64,000 nucleotides of DNA, from positions 1-64,000 of the forward strand of contig JAPEUQ010000001.1 in NCBI GenBank assembly GCA_027946365.1. The letters are read 5' to 3'. This document shows, piece by piece, positions 12,201 through 23,655 of the stretch (positions are counted from its first letter, which is position 1; the number at the start of each line of letters is the position of its first letter). A program made the translations under genes and the position numbers. The notes under the pieces are model-generated. The model saw only the letters and a program-made list of their open reading frames with translations. It was not told where the DNA came from and did not search any database. This DNA is from Kalmusia sp. IMI 367209 (Eukaryota > Ascomycota > Dothideomycetes > Pleosporales > Didymosphaeriaceae).

Positions 12201-13385
12201 ATTTCCTAAAATATATAGTTAGCACTCCTATAGCTAATTTATAAGGAAGAACCAATTAATAAATAGAAATAGCTAGAAATATAATAAGTTTAGTAGGTAT
12301 AAGCTTAACCCTATAATCTAAAGGATCTGGTAGAGAGTAAAATAAGTCTAAATAATATAAAGTTAGAAAATATAATTCTAATAAAATCTAGAGTAAAGAA
12401 AAGTAGACTTTAGATAGTTATCTTTAGTAATTATATATGGTCCTTATTTATTAGCATATTTAAATCTTTAGCCTAAATTCTACTATCTAATATTATAATC
12501 TATACATCCTCTTTAACCCTAGCTTACTAAAGAATAGAGTATAGATTAAATTTAATCTAGAGGCTACTATCACTAGTTTACTATTATAATTAAACTTATT
12601 TCTATTATTATTACGACGCTTAATTAGTCATATTAGTTACTTTCTAGCTACTTCTTAAAAATAATATTTTTAAGAATATCTACGTCTTTACTTCGCTTTA
12701 GGCATAATTCAATGTTACGAGAGAGGAATAAAAAGAAATAGATAAATATAGAGGGAAAGATAATTTAGAGTAAAAGAGAGAGGTAAAGACCTATTAAGAA
12801 AGAGGGGAAATAGAAGGAATATAATAGAGGAATATAATAGTAATATATAATAACTATAATAAGTTACGTATAGAAATGGCTTAAGAAAAATACTAATATA
12901 TATATATCCTTTCTAGTAGAAGCTATACTACTTAATAGTCAGCCTTTAGAGTGTTTAATAATATAGTTATTTACTAAGTAGATTATATCCTAGATACTCT
13001 ACTAATTTATATTATTATAGTATAATATATATCGACGTAAGTATTTAGTTTAATAGACTACTATACTATACCTAATTTAAATATTTATATTACTACTTAA
13101 ACTATATCTAACTAGATTTAAATATTTATATTACTATAAGATAATATTTTACTAAATTTAAATTTTTATATCGTGACTAACCATCTCTAACCTAAAAAGT
13201 ATACCTATAATAATATTTTTAAATATACTAACTTTTATGGAGTGGTACTTCCTATACTATAATATATATTTAATATCTATTCTACGTATTTTTACGTTCT
13301 AATAATCTATATTTAAGACTATTAATTTTAGTGTTCCTCGCTTGAACCCTCCATAACCCTAACCATAACTATAACTATAGAAACT
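9230..13385. mobile_element. Repeat B, copy 2 (decayed transposon-like element)
   Basis: This is the second direct copy of the element at 4,630-8,785, with the same order of landmarks and differences dominated by C/T and G/A exchanges in both directions, so each copy was mutated separately. A 445-bp unrelated AT-rich spacer (8,786-9,229) separates the copies. It ends in a TAACCC-like tract and joins repeat C copy 2. Confidence 0.6.
13351..13381 (+). repeat. Degenerate TAACCC-like 6-mer tract, copy 2
   Basis: The tract reads TAACCC-TAACCA-TAACTA-TAACTA at the right end of repeat B copy 2. It is less mutated than the tract at 8,747 and is compatible with an original run of telomere hexamers. 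Confidence 0.4.
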
Positions 13386-13387
13386 CT

Positions 13388-13800
13388 ATATAGAATCTAT
13401 AAGGGCTCTAACGTATATATTATTATCTATAGAAAAGATAGTAGGACTAGTAGTAGATGGTTAGATAATAAGATTAATTTTAATATATATATTTTTTATA
13501 GATAAAGTAGAAGCTAGATAATATATAAATAATAATTATTAATATAAAATTATATAGCTTACGTGGTATACCTAATCTAGTAGAAAAAAGGAAAATATTA
13601 TAGAGAGATTACTATTTATAATAATTTATTAATAAAGAAAAAATTATAACTTAATATAACTATTATTATAATAGGCTTATTCTTAATAGATAATATATAT
13701 ATTATATCCTCTCTCTTTATTTAAGTTAAATAACTTTAATTAAAATATACGTTAAGTTTTATTTAGATAATCTTATTAGATTAATCTAATAAATTTACTA
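13388..13800 (+). repeat. Repeat C, inverted copy 2
   Basis: This is an inverted match to 1,740-2,135. It begins directly after the telomere-like tract of repeat B copy 2. Homology is clear up to the motif TTTAAGTTAAATAACTTTAA and fades beyond it. Confidence 0.65.
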
Positions 13801-15515
13801 AAGTATAAATTTTTATATTATTTTCTTTTATATATCTTTTTTAAGTTATAAAGTAAAAGAGAAACTATTACTATTTTATTATTTATTATCCTTTTTAACT
13901 ATTACACCTTCTACTATAAATCTAGTATAATAATAAATTTATAAAGAATCTAAAATAGTTTTAGATTTTCTATTAAATAAATATAAACTATATTTTAATT
14001 TTATATATATTATATAGTATCTACGCCTCTTATATATTCTATATTAGTAATAATAATACTAGAGTCTATAACCTTATATTAAACTTTAATAGAATAGCTT
14101 CTAGGTTATATAAGACTAGTCTAGTATCTCTAAAGTCTATTTTAATATTCTTTACTATTAAAGATTATTTAAAAGCTAGCTTAAATACTTAGAGAAAGGT
14201 TTTCTTATTAATAAAATATATATAATTATATACTAAGGCTAAGATCTAGTTACTATATTTATACTTTAATAGTATAAAGTAACTAATATTAAAAGACTAT
14301 AATAGATATAATAAATATAGAGATATATAGTAAAGAATAATATTCTTCTTCTTATAAAAATTCTAGAATTTAAGTAAACTATAGTTCTTATATTTATTAA
14401 TTATAAATAACTAATATATATCTATAGTACTTAACTTTATATACTTATTAAAGTACTCTAATTAGATAAGAATAAGCTAGCTATTTATTTAGCTATTAGG
14501 GCTTACTTTAAGAATTTAATTACGTAGTAGGTCTTTAAACTATATATTAATAAATATACTATCTATAAAGATAATAAAGAGTAGAAGTAGATAATTTATA
14601 ACTCTAATATCTTAGATAATAGTAACTTACTTATAGTTATCTAGTTAAATTATCTTCTTTCTTTTAACTACTTCTAAATTAGTAATAATTATTTATAATA
14701 AAATCTTATCTATTATAAATCTAGTTTTATTAAAGTTATAGATATTATTATCTATAATCCCTTATTTTTATTTTATCTTCTATATTAAGTTGAATTAGCG
14801 TTAGATAATTATAGAATCCATATAGATAATTTATTAATAATTATATAGATAACTTTAGTACTTCTAGAGCTTAAGAGTCTATTTAATAAAGTTATTAACC
14901 TAGTTTTTATTAATAGGATTACTATTTTATAATCTAAGGAGTCTATCTATTATTTCTTATATATAGGACCTTAGAGGCGTAAGATTTTATTTAAATAGCT
15001 TAATAATCCTTTAGATTATAGCCTTCTCTTTAATTTTATTAAATACTTTAAGTTTACTTTATAGTTATATTATATACGCTTTTTAGTATATTATCTATTA
15101 AGAGTCCTTTAAGATATATTATATATATCTATAGCCTAATTTTACTTTAAACGTATTATATATTAATATTAAAGATAGTAAGCTATATATTAGCTTTAGT
15201 ATAAATTTTTTTAATTTATTATAGTTAAGATATTACGTAATAGTTATATATAGATAGTATACTAGTTTAGTATTATATATTTACTTAGGGTATATACTTA
15301 CTTATGAAATATATTAGTTTATTTATTTAGTTTTCTTAGTATACTAGACTCTATTAATTCTAGTATAATATATCTTAATATTATAATAACTTTATAATAT
15401 CCTTATTATACTATTATATTAAATATAAAATATATACTTAAGCTTTTAAGATCTTTAATAGACTTAATATAATACTATAATATTTTAATTCTATATAAAT
15501 AATTTGAATCGTCTA

Positions 15516-16709
15516 TTACTTAATAAAGAGTCCTAAGGTAACCGGCGTCGGCTTTACTTGATTATCTTGAATCTCTTTCAGAAACTGATCTCCCGGATAC
15601 TCGTCAATATCTAGATCTACGTATCCTTGGACTGCCCACCTTCTTGGAGATATGAATAGCATTCGCCCATTGATTCGGACATCACTGAGAAGCCGTAGCA
15701 GCGCCTGCCCTGCATCTTCTGCGGCCGCCATTTCCACACCAGTGCTCTCGACATGATCAAAAGTCTCCTTCGTGAGGATGTTGGTGCGAACATACCTATT
15801 AAGAGTCAATGTCATTAGACTGAATAACAATGGTCTATCAACGTACCAGGGCGATATGACGTTCACGCGGCTGCCATAGAAATGAGTCGTTCTTCGCAAG
15901 GAGTGCATCACCCCACGCATACCCCACTTCGAACATTGATATTGAGGCCCACGAGGGCAATCAAGGAACGCAGCCCCAGAGCCAATCAATATAAGGCACG
16001 TGTCGACCTGGTGTGGCGACGGACTTACGCCGTTGAGCTTAATGAAGTAGTGCATGGCGAGCTTCGCGGTATACAACGATCCTCGAATGTTCACGTCTAT
16101 CATGTCCAGATTCGGCTTCGCAGGTATTGAATTCGCACCTAGTGCCCAAGTCAACCTCGATGAAATCACAAGGGATCCGGTCCTACCATCAAAGGCGAAG
16201 ACGTCGTCCTTGGTTGCAATGCCCGCGTTCGCAACCACGTAGTGAATCTGTCGATAGTGTTTCTCTGCTTGCTGGAACAAGTTCAACTGATCTTCCCATT
16301 TCGTAACGTCGGTTTTAACAAATACGACACTCAAACAAATTCAGTTAGCGTCTTCGATTGTCTTGTAGACCTACCTTACCTAGGCAGCTCTGATGCTAGC
16401 TTCTCTCCAGTTTGCTCATTCAGATCTCCAATGACAATTTGAGCCCTGGATATTCATTTAGTGCTCAAACCTCTCATCATCGAATTTCCCTAAGTCTACC
16501 TTGCTGCGTGCAAAGCTCGAACGTATGCCTCTCCAATCCCACTAGCACCTAATCCAAGTAATTTAGAATGTGACATTTCCTGTCGCCAACAATAGGCCAA
16601 TTCTACTTTTTGGCTTACCTCCAGTAACGATGGCCGTCTTGCCTGCAACGTTGGCCGGATCAAAATTGACGTTACAATCGATGGGGGAGTGCGGCGTGGA
16701 GCCTGGCAT
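15516..16709 (-). CDS. Short-chain dehydrogenase/reductase
   Basis: Six exons give a 306-residue NAD(P)-dependent SDR: 16709-16619, 16548-16500, 16445-16380, 16329-16187, 16138-15847 and 15795-15516. All introns are GT-AG, 47-70 bp. Splicing restores the cofactor motif TGGASGIG near residue 30, the NAG-type motif VANAGI, the Ser of LIGSGA and the active-site YQCSK (YxxxK). A 21-nt in-frame segment encoding SPSPHQ (after KLNG) starts GTAAGT and ends CAG but is too short to be a normal intron; I left it coding. There is no signal peptide or membrane anchor, so it is probably cytosolic. The substrate is unknown. The stop codon lies at the very edge of the RIP island. The gene is divergent from the DUF3425 gene. 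Confidence 0.8.
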
Positions 16710-17132
16710 TGTGATGAGTGAAGAAGGAATACAAGTTCGCATTGCATGGTTGAAGATTGCGAGTTTAATGAGAATCCAGGACCACTATCCCGTTTACTTC
16801 TTAGTAGGTGGATAGAGTAAAATCGCGGTAGTTCCGAAGCATGCAAGTCGCTGACATTCCGAAGACGACCATTGTTTGAAGGTGCGAAATTACGTCAATG
16901 GCGTCTACGGGGTTTACGGCGTTTCACGGTACGGAAGCAAGGGTAAACACTTGGCATTTGATACCATCATGTGAAAATGTTTTTCAAAGTGGGGCAGATG
17001 GTAATTTGTCTGGCCTTGTTCACGCTAATGCAACTCGCTGACATACGCTAATGCAGGATTTGGCCCTGGGTTGCATATAGATGTCCAACCCCAAGTTAAC
17101 AGACGCATCTGCGAAATTGACACCGCTCCACC
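16710..17132. promoter_or_regulatory. Divergent promoter with two copies of a shared element
   Basis: This is the 423-bp intergenic region between the SDR and the DUF3425 gene. It holds ATGCAAGTCGCTGACAT (16,842-16,858) and ATGCAACTCGCTGACAT (17,029-17,045). A third copy, ATGCGAGTTGCTGACAT, precedes the hydrolase gene at 18,878. The TGAC core is a bZIP half-site. Confidence 0.5.
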
Positions 17133-18157
17133 ATGTTGAATAATCCCGAAAGCAAATCATCGCTCCTCAAGGTTGAGCCGATGCCTCAGCAAATCGGCGT
17201 GCCGAGTGGTCTCGATTGGACCGGCGTATCCGACCCTGCGCGAAGAAGAAAAATGCAGAATCGGTTGAACAAAGCTGTATCTAGTACGTTCATTAACTAT
17301 AAGCCCGGTTATGGAAAAAGCATTGGTCTGACAGATCCGGTGAAGGAGCCAGGCGTGAAGCAAAAAGGTCCAGGGGTGGCCCTGTGTTCGCTGCCTCGAC
17401 CACCAGCCGACCGTCGAATTCTTCGAGCATTTGCGAACAAGAAATCGGAATTTTTGCACACTCCGAGGACCAAGTGGTTGAGCGGCACACACCACGGCCC
17501 TATTGTCCTAATGCCGACCCTCGAGTGCGGGCTGCTATAGACCAATTCACCCAACACGCATACCGACAATATCAGCAGGGCGCTCCCAATGTGAATCATC
17601 TTCGCATACTATTACGTATCAACGTAAATATTGCCTTCGAATTCATTGCGCAGGCATTGGGCGCTCTAGACCACCACGACTATAATGCCATTTCCCCTTT
17701 CAACAAATTGGGTCCAGAAATGGGGATCAATCGCCCTACAAAAGCCTTTGAGATGCCTGAGAACTTACGACCAACGAGGCTTCAGCTTACTATAGAGCAT
17801 CATCCTTGGATCGACTTCTTCCCTCTTCCGCGCATGCGAGACAATATCTTGATGGCCGTTGAACAGACAGGCGTCTGTGACGAGGATGAACTTTGCCGCG
17901 ATCTCTGCCACTATGACGTCGAAACTGTTGGTAAAGCCGGTCTTATTGTCTGGGGCGAAGCATCAGACCCACGCAATTGGGAAGCCAGCACTGAATTCCT
18001 TCAAAAATGGGGCTACTTGCTATGTGACTGTACAGAGCTTTTGGAGTCGACCAATTACTGGCGTTTTAGACGCGATGACAAGCCTATTTCCATGGAAACT
18101 TTCTCAGAGGCGATAATTCGAAGTTTTCCCATTCGGCTGGAGGAAAACTCCACATGA
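17133..18157 (+). CDS. bZIP-like regulator with DUF3425 domain
   Basis: Exon 1 encodes a basic stretch, DPARRRKMQNRLNKAVS, the start of the degenerate bZIP region that precedes DUF3425 in this fungal family. The C-terminal part, read in a different frame to the stop at 18,157, has the DUF3425 hallmark HHPWIDFFPLPRMRDNI (about 100 residues before the end), followed by an acidic/aromatic tail. An intron must join the two frames near 17,277-17,360. The best-looking donor (GTACGT at 17,284) with acceptor GACAG (17,334) keeps the wrong frame, while alternatives (donor 17,288 with acceptor 17,334, or donor 17,284 with acceptor 17,360) restore it. The product is about 300 residues and probably nuclear. 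It lies head-to-head with the SDR, and a shared TGAC-containing promoter element suggests it may regulate its neighbours. Confidence 0.75.
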
Positions 18158-18877
18158 GTGTATAAAACTTAAGATCCTGGGAATCGCATTTCACAAGACG
18201 TGCTCTTAGTGACACCTGCTACATCGCTTGTAGGGATCTTATGCATAGCTTTGAAAGGGTATTAGTCCTACCTCACAATAATTTTGTGAACTTCACTCCC
18301 TCCTCCAACCAAATGTGCCGTTCAATTTGATCATCTCAAGAGCGCAGCTCGCAGAAATCGCTGCACATACTTCGTAGAAGAGATACCATGTGTCCCGGCT
18401 CGCATAAGCCAATTCGCAATCTTCGGTCCGCATGATACAGCCTAATTGTTGCGAAGATAGGGCTCGTGTTAGCCAAAATCTTGGTCTCTGATTTGGAATC
18501 TTATTCCGGATCGCTTGTTGACGCGGCAGTGGAGCATATATATTAATTCGCAGCCTCGCACCGGTTCACCGTTTCCATGTTCAGTATCCGATCCAGGTCT
18601 GAATGACTAGATGCTCGCGGCTGCATAACGATGGTGAAGCTCCTTTCCCTGTTTTTGAGTAACTCGAGCCCCAATACTCGCGGCCGCTAATGCGAGTTGC
18701 TGACATCCGATGAAAGATTCATCAACGCCGATTACTTGGCTGACGACGGTGCGAGGCTGTGCTTAGCACGACCACTATGACAACGATGGCGGTATTTATG
18801 TTCCACAGTTGAACTTCCACTTGCTTATGATTCACGGCTACCACTGAGACCTTTATATCGGCGACTCACAATCAACA
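18158..18877. promoter_or_regulatory. Intergenic/promoter region upstream of secreted hydrolase
   Basis: This 720-bp stretch has no coding signal. It contains GCTAATGCGAGTTGCTGACATCCG at 18,686-18,709 (shared with the promoter at 17,024) and a TATA-like TTTATATC about 25 bp before the ATG at 18,878. Confidence 0.45.
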
Positions 18878-19912
18878 ATGCGACAAAGCGCAATTTTGAT
18901 CGCTTTGTCAGCAGCCATCTGCCCCATGGGCACGATGGCACAAAACCTGTCCTACGGAGCGGACAACTTCTATCGAAGCAACAACGTCTCTATCCAGCCT
19001 ATAGTGTTCCAAAACCAATTCGGGATGAACGTATCAGGCAACCTCTTCATACCCGACAATCTCGATCGGACTCTCAACTCATCAGCCATCATCGTCGGCC
19101 ACCCGATGGGCGCAGTGAAGGAACAGAGTGCAAACCTCTACGCTACGAAGCTAGCTGAGCATGGCTTCACTGCAGTGTCTGTCGATACCTCCTTTTGGGG
19201 TGGAAGCGACGGCCACCCGCGAAACGCTGTGCTCCCAGATATCTACACCGAAACATTCAGCGCAGCAGTGGACTACCTGACCAGACAGGACTTCGTCAAT
19301 CACTCACGCATCGGAGCCCTGGGCGTCTGCGGCAGCGGTTCCTTCGTCATCAGCGCGGCGAAGATCGATCCACGGATCAAGGCCATCGCCACGGCAAGCA
19401 TGTACGACATGGGCGCTGTGGCCCGCAACGGGCTCCGCAAGTCACAAAGCATCCAGCAACGCAAGGACGTCATTGCCACCTCAATACAACAACGCCAAGT
19501 TGAAGCAGATGGCGGTGAGATCGAATACACCGGCGGCACTCCACATGTCATTACAAATTCATCGACACCCGTCGATATCGAGTTCTTCGACTTCTACCGC
19601 ACACCGCGAGGCGAATACACGCCAGCGGGCTCCTCGCCTAATCTCACGACCCACCCTACGCTCTCATCCAACACTCGCTTCATGAATTTTTACCCGTTCA
19701 ACGACATTGATACCATCTCACCGCGTCCTATGCTGTTTATCACAGGCGATCAAGCGCACTCAAGGGAGTTTAGTGAGGAGGCGTATACGCGGGCAGCCGA
19801 ACCAAAGGAATTGATTTGGGTGGAGGGAGCTGGGCATGTGGATTTGTATGATAGAGTGGAGTTAATTCCGTTTACGAAGCTTGCACGATTTTTTAGGGAT
19901 AGGCTTGGCTGA
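18878..19912 (+). CDS. Secreted alpha/beta-hydrolase, Cys-nucleophile type
   Basis: A single exon of 344 residues. An N-terminal hydrophobic signal peptide (about residues 1-21, ending at MAQ) predicts secretion. The body is an alpha/beta-hydrolase: HPMG near residue 75, nucleophile-elbow motif GVCGSG with Cys151 where most family members have Ser, Asp291 in ITGDQAHS and His320 in GAGHVDLY. A GxCxxG elbow is known in the fungal polyketide-transferase (Af380/FmaC-like) and dienelactone-hydrolase-like groups, so acyl transfer or hydrolysis are both possible. The substrate is not predictable. The gene shares a promoter element with the two genes to its left. Confidence 0.8.
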   Translation: MRQSAILIALSAAICPMGTMAQNLSYGADNFYRSNNVSIQPIVFQNQFGMNVSGNLFIPDNLDRTLNSSAIIVGHPMGAVKEQSANLYATKLAEHGFTAVSVDTSFWGGSDGHPRNAVLPDIYTETFSAAVDYLTRQDFVNHSRIGALGVCGSGSFVISAAKIDPRIKAIATASMYDMGAVARNGLRKSQSIQQRKDVIATSIQQRQVEADGGEIEYTGGTPHVITNSSTPVDIEFFDFYRTPRGEYTPAGSSPNLTTHPTLSSNTRFMNFYPFNDIDTISPRPMLFITGDQAHSREFSEEAYTRAAEPKELIWVEGAGHVDLYDRVELIPFTKLARFFRDRLG

Positions 19913-20748
19913 GGAAGTGCGTGTCGCGAGGTATAATTTGTGTAGTTAGGTAGTGAAACCTAATACTCAAAGACCTCTATCTCTATATTATATATTATCC
20001 TCATCTATACTTAAATATAGAGGCTACTACTAGTTTCTTAAAATAGTATTAGTTACCCTTTTCTTAAAAAGTATTTTAAATCTTTTTATATAAATTGGGC
20101 TAAGACTACGCCCTAGCCTTAGTGAGGTATTAGTAAGGGGAGACCAACCCTTTAAGTAAAGAATCCTCCCTCCCTTTTCCTACTCTAGCTAGAATTTATA
20201 CCTTTCTATGGGTATCTACCACATGGTACTTCTAGGGCTAGCCTATAATATTATCTAAGTTCATAGTATTAGCGTGCATTAATTATCCGTCATGTATTAA
20301 CTATCTTGGTACAGTTAAAGCATCATGTTAATTAAAATAAGAAAAGTAAGGTTATAAACTTATCTAAGTCTACGCCGACCCTTTAAACCTAACGACGTAG
20401 TAGAGATATGACCGGCAGAAGTAAAGGCACACTTTCAAGCCTCATATACACCTATGATACTTGTCTAGCCTAGAAGGCTTTACAGCATATACAGTCTGAA
20501 ACACACGGTTCACTTGCCTATGCCTGTGCCTGTTCACAGACCTGTCCGCCATGTCTTGATAACAACGCCCGTGCTACGGCGGATGCGAACAGCCCCACCT
20601 TCGCGTGCCTACACTGTTGGGCTGCTTCTTGTGATGCGACTGCAGACTCACCTGCTCTAGCAGCGACCTACTCCACAGGCACAGAGCTAACTACGAGCCA
20701 GCTTCCGCTAGTTCAGAGTAAAGGAGGATGTAGCGTGCCATGTAGCCA
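19913..20748. other. Intergenic region with a short RIP-mutated patch
   Basis: From about 19,945 to 20,400 the DNA turns AT-rich and resembles the RIP islands (a transposon remnant I cannot assign). From 20,400 on, composition is normal but frames are short. There is no gene. Confidence 0.5.
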
Positions 20749-20895
20749 TGTGCTGCATCTATCACCACAAAAGCTCGCTGCGACAACACCAAGCCGTGCA
20801 CGCGTTGTCATCTTCGTCGCCACAAGTGCGTCGTGACGATCCATCACAATTTACACCAACGAAAAAGGCATGCCTGTCGCCGTGGCCGCAAATGA
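20749..20895 (+). pseudogene. Relic of a Zn2Cys6 DNA-binding domain
   Basis: One frame from 20,749 to a TGA at 20,893 reads a zinc-cluster pattern, with KARCDNTKPCTRC and then HLRRHKC. Spacing is exactly C-x2-[C]-x6-C-x5-C-x2-C-x6-C, but the second cysteine position is Ser (TCT). There is no ATG in frame just before it, and the frame closes 20 codons after the cluster. It is therefore probably a leftover exon of a lost regulator. An undetected upstream exon cannot be excluded. Confidence 0.5.
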
Positions 20896-21064
20896 CACGC
20901 CATCGCCCGCCCTGCCAGCGTAAGTGTGAGCTTATCGAAGTCATTTGGGTCGCAATATAGGTCGTTGTGAGAGATATCCAAGCTACTATCAATATCTAGG
21001 AAGTAACCGTCGCTGAAAACACTCGACTTATCCATGTACAAAATGAGACTACACAGGGCCGGAT

Positions 21065-23655
21065 TTAGAGGTGATTCCACTTTCTTCCCTCAGCAACCTC
21101 GAAACTGGACTTCTCGCTTCCAACCACAACACCATACCGGCCTGGCAGAATCTTCCAGGATCGTTCCGTCTCATCCCAATAGCTAGTGCATAGGTCAAGC
21201 TGCATCTCCACCTCAACATGCACTTCCTCTCCCGGAGCCAACACTTTAGTCTTAGTGAACCCCTTCAGCTCCCGCTCTGGTCGCCATACATCCGAACCTG
21301 AAGTTGGCGTAACATACACCTGGACAACCTCCTTCCCTTCGACCTTCCCATCGTTCTTGACCAACACAGCGCATCTGAGCTTAGGTTCCCGGGCTGTGTC
21401 ATCGACCTTGACCTCGAGTCCCCGATATGAAAACGACGTATAGCTCAGCCCATGTCCGAAAGGCCATCTAACTCTTCCTTCCAGGCCACCCGCCCGGTAT
21501 CCAACCCCAACACCCTCTTTATATTCCACGGTCACCTTCCCATCTTCCTGTCTTTTAGGCGGGAAATGCTGGAAAGTGGGTGCATCCTCCAGCGTCTTGA
21601 ACCATGTGGTTGCGAGCTTGCCGCTCGGGGAGGCGGAGCCTGTCAATAGATCCGCGGCTGCTCGCGCGCCCTCTTGTCCAGGAAAATGGGCTAGAAGTAC
21701 AGCATCGACCTTGCCAATTACATGACTGACATCAATGGGGTTTCCGGCGTGAAGTACTAGGACTGTCTTCCTGGAAGCTGCTGCTACAGCGCGGACGAGC
21801 CGTGTCTGGTTGGCTGGCAACTCGATGGTATCAAGGTCGAATCCTTCGGACTCATACTGTGCGTTACGGCCGGCGTAAATGACACTTATGTCGCTTGACC
21901 GCGCGACGGAAACAGCCTCTTCAATGACATTGTCTTCGGAGTACGCTTCTTCGAAGGCGAGAGTCGCAGCATAAGGTGTTGGTTCGCCGATACTAAGTTT
22001 CGACGGGCCTTGCATGATGAGTTTAATTATGTACTGTGCGTTTGCTTCCATCGGTATTTCGACGCGAACCTCAAGGAGAATGTGGTTGAATATGAATTGC
22101 TCTGTTGGTATGGGAACCGCGGGTCCGGACAGTACTTCTTCGTCGTTTATGGTCAGGGTAAAGCTGCCAGTGCAGCGTACTGCTAAAGTGTGTGATCCTG
22201 TTGTGGTTGGTGTAAGCGTGGTTGTAAGGCGGATATGAGACCCAGGGACTTTGACGCCAGGTTTGAACCGGCCTAGCATCCAAATGGCCGAGTTCTCACT
22301 AACTTCAGAAAAAACCTCCTCATCGGGATGGTCATCATTGTATATCACGATGTCCACGCCTGGCTGGCCATTGCTAGCCCGTGCCTTCTCTTTGGGTACA
22401 GCTGGAATGATGCGGCGCGTCCGCACGCCCTGCGCAAATTCGACTTTCTGGAATTTTTCCCGGAGAATCTCGAGCGGTGAACGACGGTATTGGGGAATAC
22501 AAGATGCGCTGCCGCCACCTGTGATGACTGGCTCTTTTGCGAACTCGCCGATGAGCGCCACAGTAGCACTTTTCTGAATGGGCAGCGCACCGCCCTCATT
22601 CTTGAGCAGCACCATACCATCCCGAGCGATTTCGTGCGCAATTTCGCCGGTTTCTTCCCTGATGTCTGACCGTTCGGGGCCGTCGCTATGGCAAGCTCGC
22701 GTACGATCTCGTAGCTCCAGCATTCTGAGGACAGAAGCGTCGATTTCTGCCTCAGAGACCTCCCCCTCCTTCACCTTGGCGGCTAAGCGACCCCCACGGA
22801 AGACAGGAAACGGCATCTCAAGATCCAATCCAGCCTTGACCGGTGCAACCGTATCATGGACCGCAAACCAATCTGACATGACGATCCCCTTGAATCCCCA
22901 ATCCTTGCGCAAGACATTCTGATAGAGATCTGCATGCTCACTGCAGAATGTGCCTGCGACCTTATTATACCTGTTCATGTCGTTAGCCGGTTCAGCCACC
23001 AAGCCGCAGCTAATTCCAAATTGTGGATCGGATTACTTCCTTCCGCACATCGGGCAGACACTCACGCGCTCATAATGCCTTCCGGCTCACACCCCCTCAG
23101 CAAATACTGCCACGCGGCAAGATATACCTCTCTCAATGTCCTCCCATCTACGTTCTCTTGTACATCGTAAAATTGTCGCGAAGTTTCAGCGTCATTCGCG
23201 ACAAAATGCTTCGGACAAGCACCCACACCCTTGCTCTGAATACCTCGTACAATCGCCGCCGCCAAGTTTCCAGAGATCAACGGATCTTCAGAGAAACACT
23301 CAAAGTTCCGGCCTGCGCGTGGATCACGATGGATGTTTATCGTCGGACTGAGGACTACCTGTGCGCTCTTCAGCCGCGCCTGGTGTGCGAGTTCTTGGCC
23401 CAGACGGAAAAGTAACGAAGTGTCCCATGTAGAGGCGTAGCATGTTGTGCTAGGAAACGCGGCGGTCGCGAGACGCGATTCGATGCCTGAGGGTCTGATG
23501 CCGTTTATTGAGTCGGCGACTCGGATGTGGGGAATGGAGAGACGCGGGACGCCGGGCGTAGTGGAGAAGTCGCAGCCTGAGAGGAGAGATATCTTTTCTT
23601 CTAGGGTCAGCGAAGGGAGGAGGCTTGTGTATGAGGTGGGTGGTAGTTCGCCCAT
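21065..23655 (-). CDS. GH3 beta-glucosidase (intracellular type)
   Basis: Two exons (23655-23066 and 22970-21065; intron 95 bp, GTGAGT...CAG) give 831 residues, a normal length for fungal GH3 enzymes with a PA14 insert. Features in order: GH3 N-domain starting LTLEEKISLLSG, catalytic-site loop KHFVANDAE, nucleophile Asp in GIVMSDW (just after the intron), GH3 C-domain with GGGSASC, PA14 domain (about residues 395-550) and a fibronectin-III-like C-terminal domain (GKEVVQVYV). There is no signal peptide, so the enzyme should act in the cytosol on imported glucosides or glycosylated phenolics. Its promoter carries two CGG-N5-CCG sites, as do other genes of the proposed catabolic cluster. Confidence 0.92.

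Larger units (their letters stand above)
1326..15505. other. RIP-decayed AT-rich repeat island
   Basis: This is about 14 kb of very AT-rich DNA with almost no ORF above 60 codons. Duplicated segments within it differ mainly by C/T and G/A exchanges, with CA turned into TA. That is the signature of repeat-induced point mutation acting on transposons. No intact gene is visible. The segment 2,140-3,100 and the stretch 13,800-15,500 hold decayed sequence that I could not classify. The island ends abruptly at the stop codon of the dehydrogenase gene at 15,516. Confidence 0.85.

Noticed and set aside
15998..16018. 21-nt GTAAGT...CAG segment in the SDR as an intron
   Set aside because: Too short for splicing in fungi; it is in frame, so I kept it as coding, though it may be an insertion.
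16004..16130. Plus-strand frames opposite the SDR, DUF3500, GH3 and MFS genes
   Set aside because: Shadows of well-supported minus-strand genes with catalytic motifs and splice sites.
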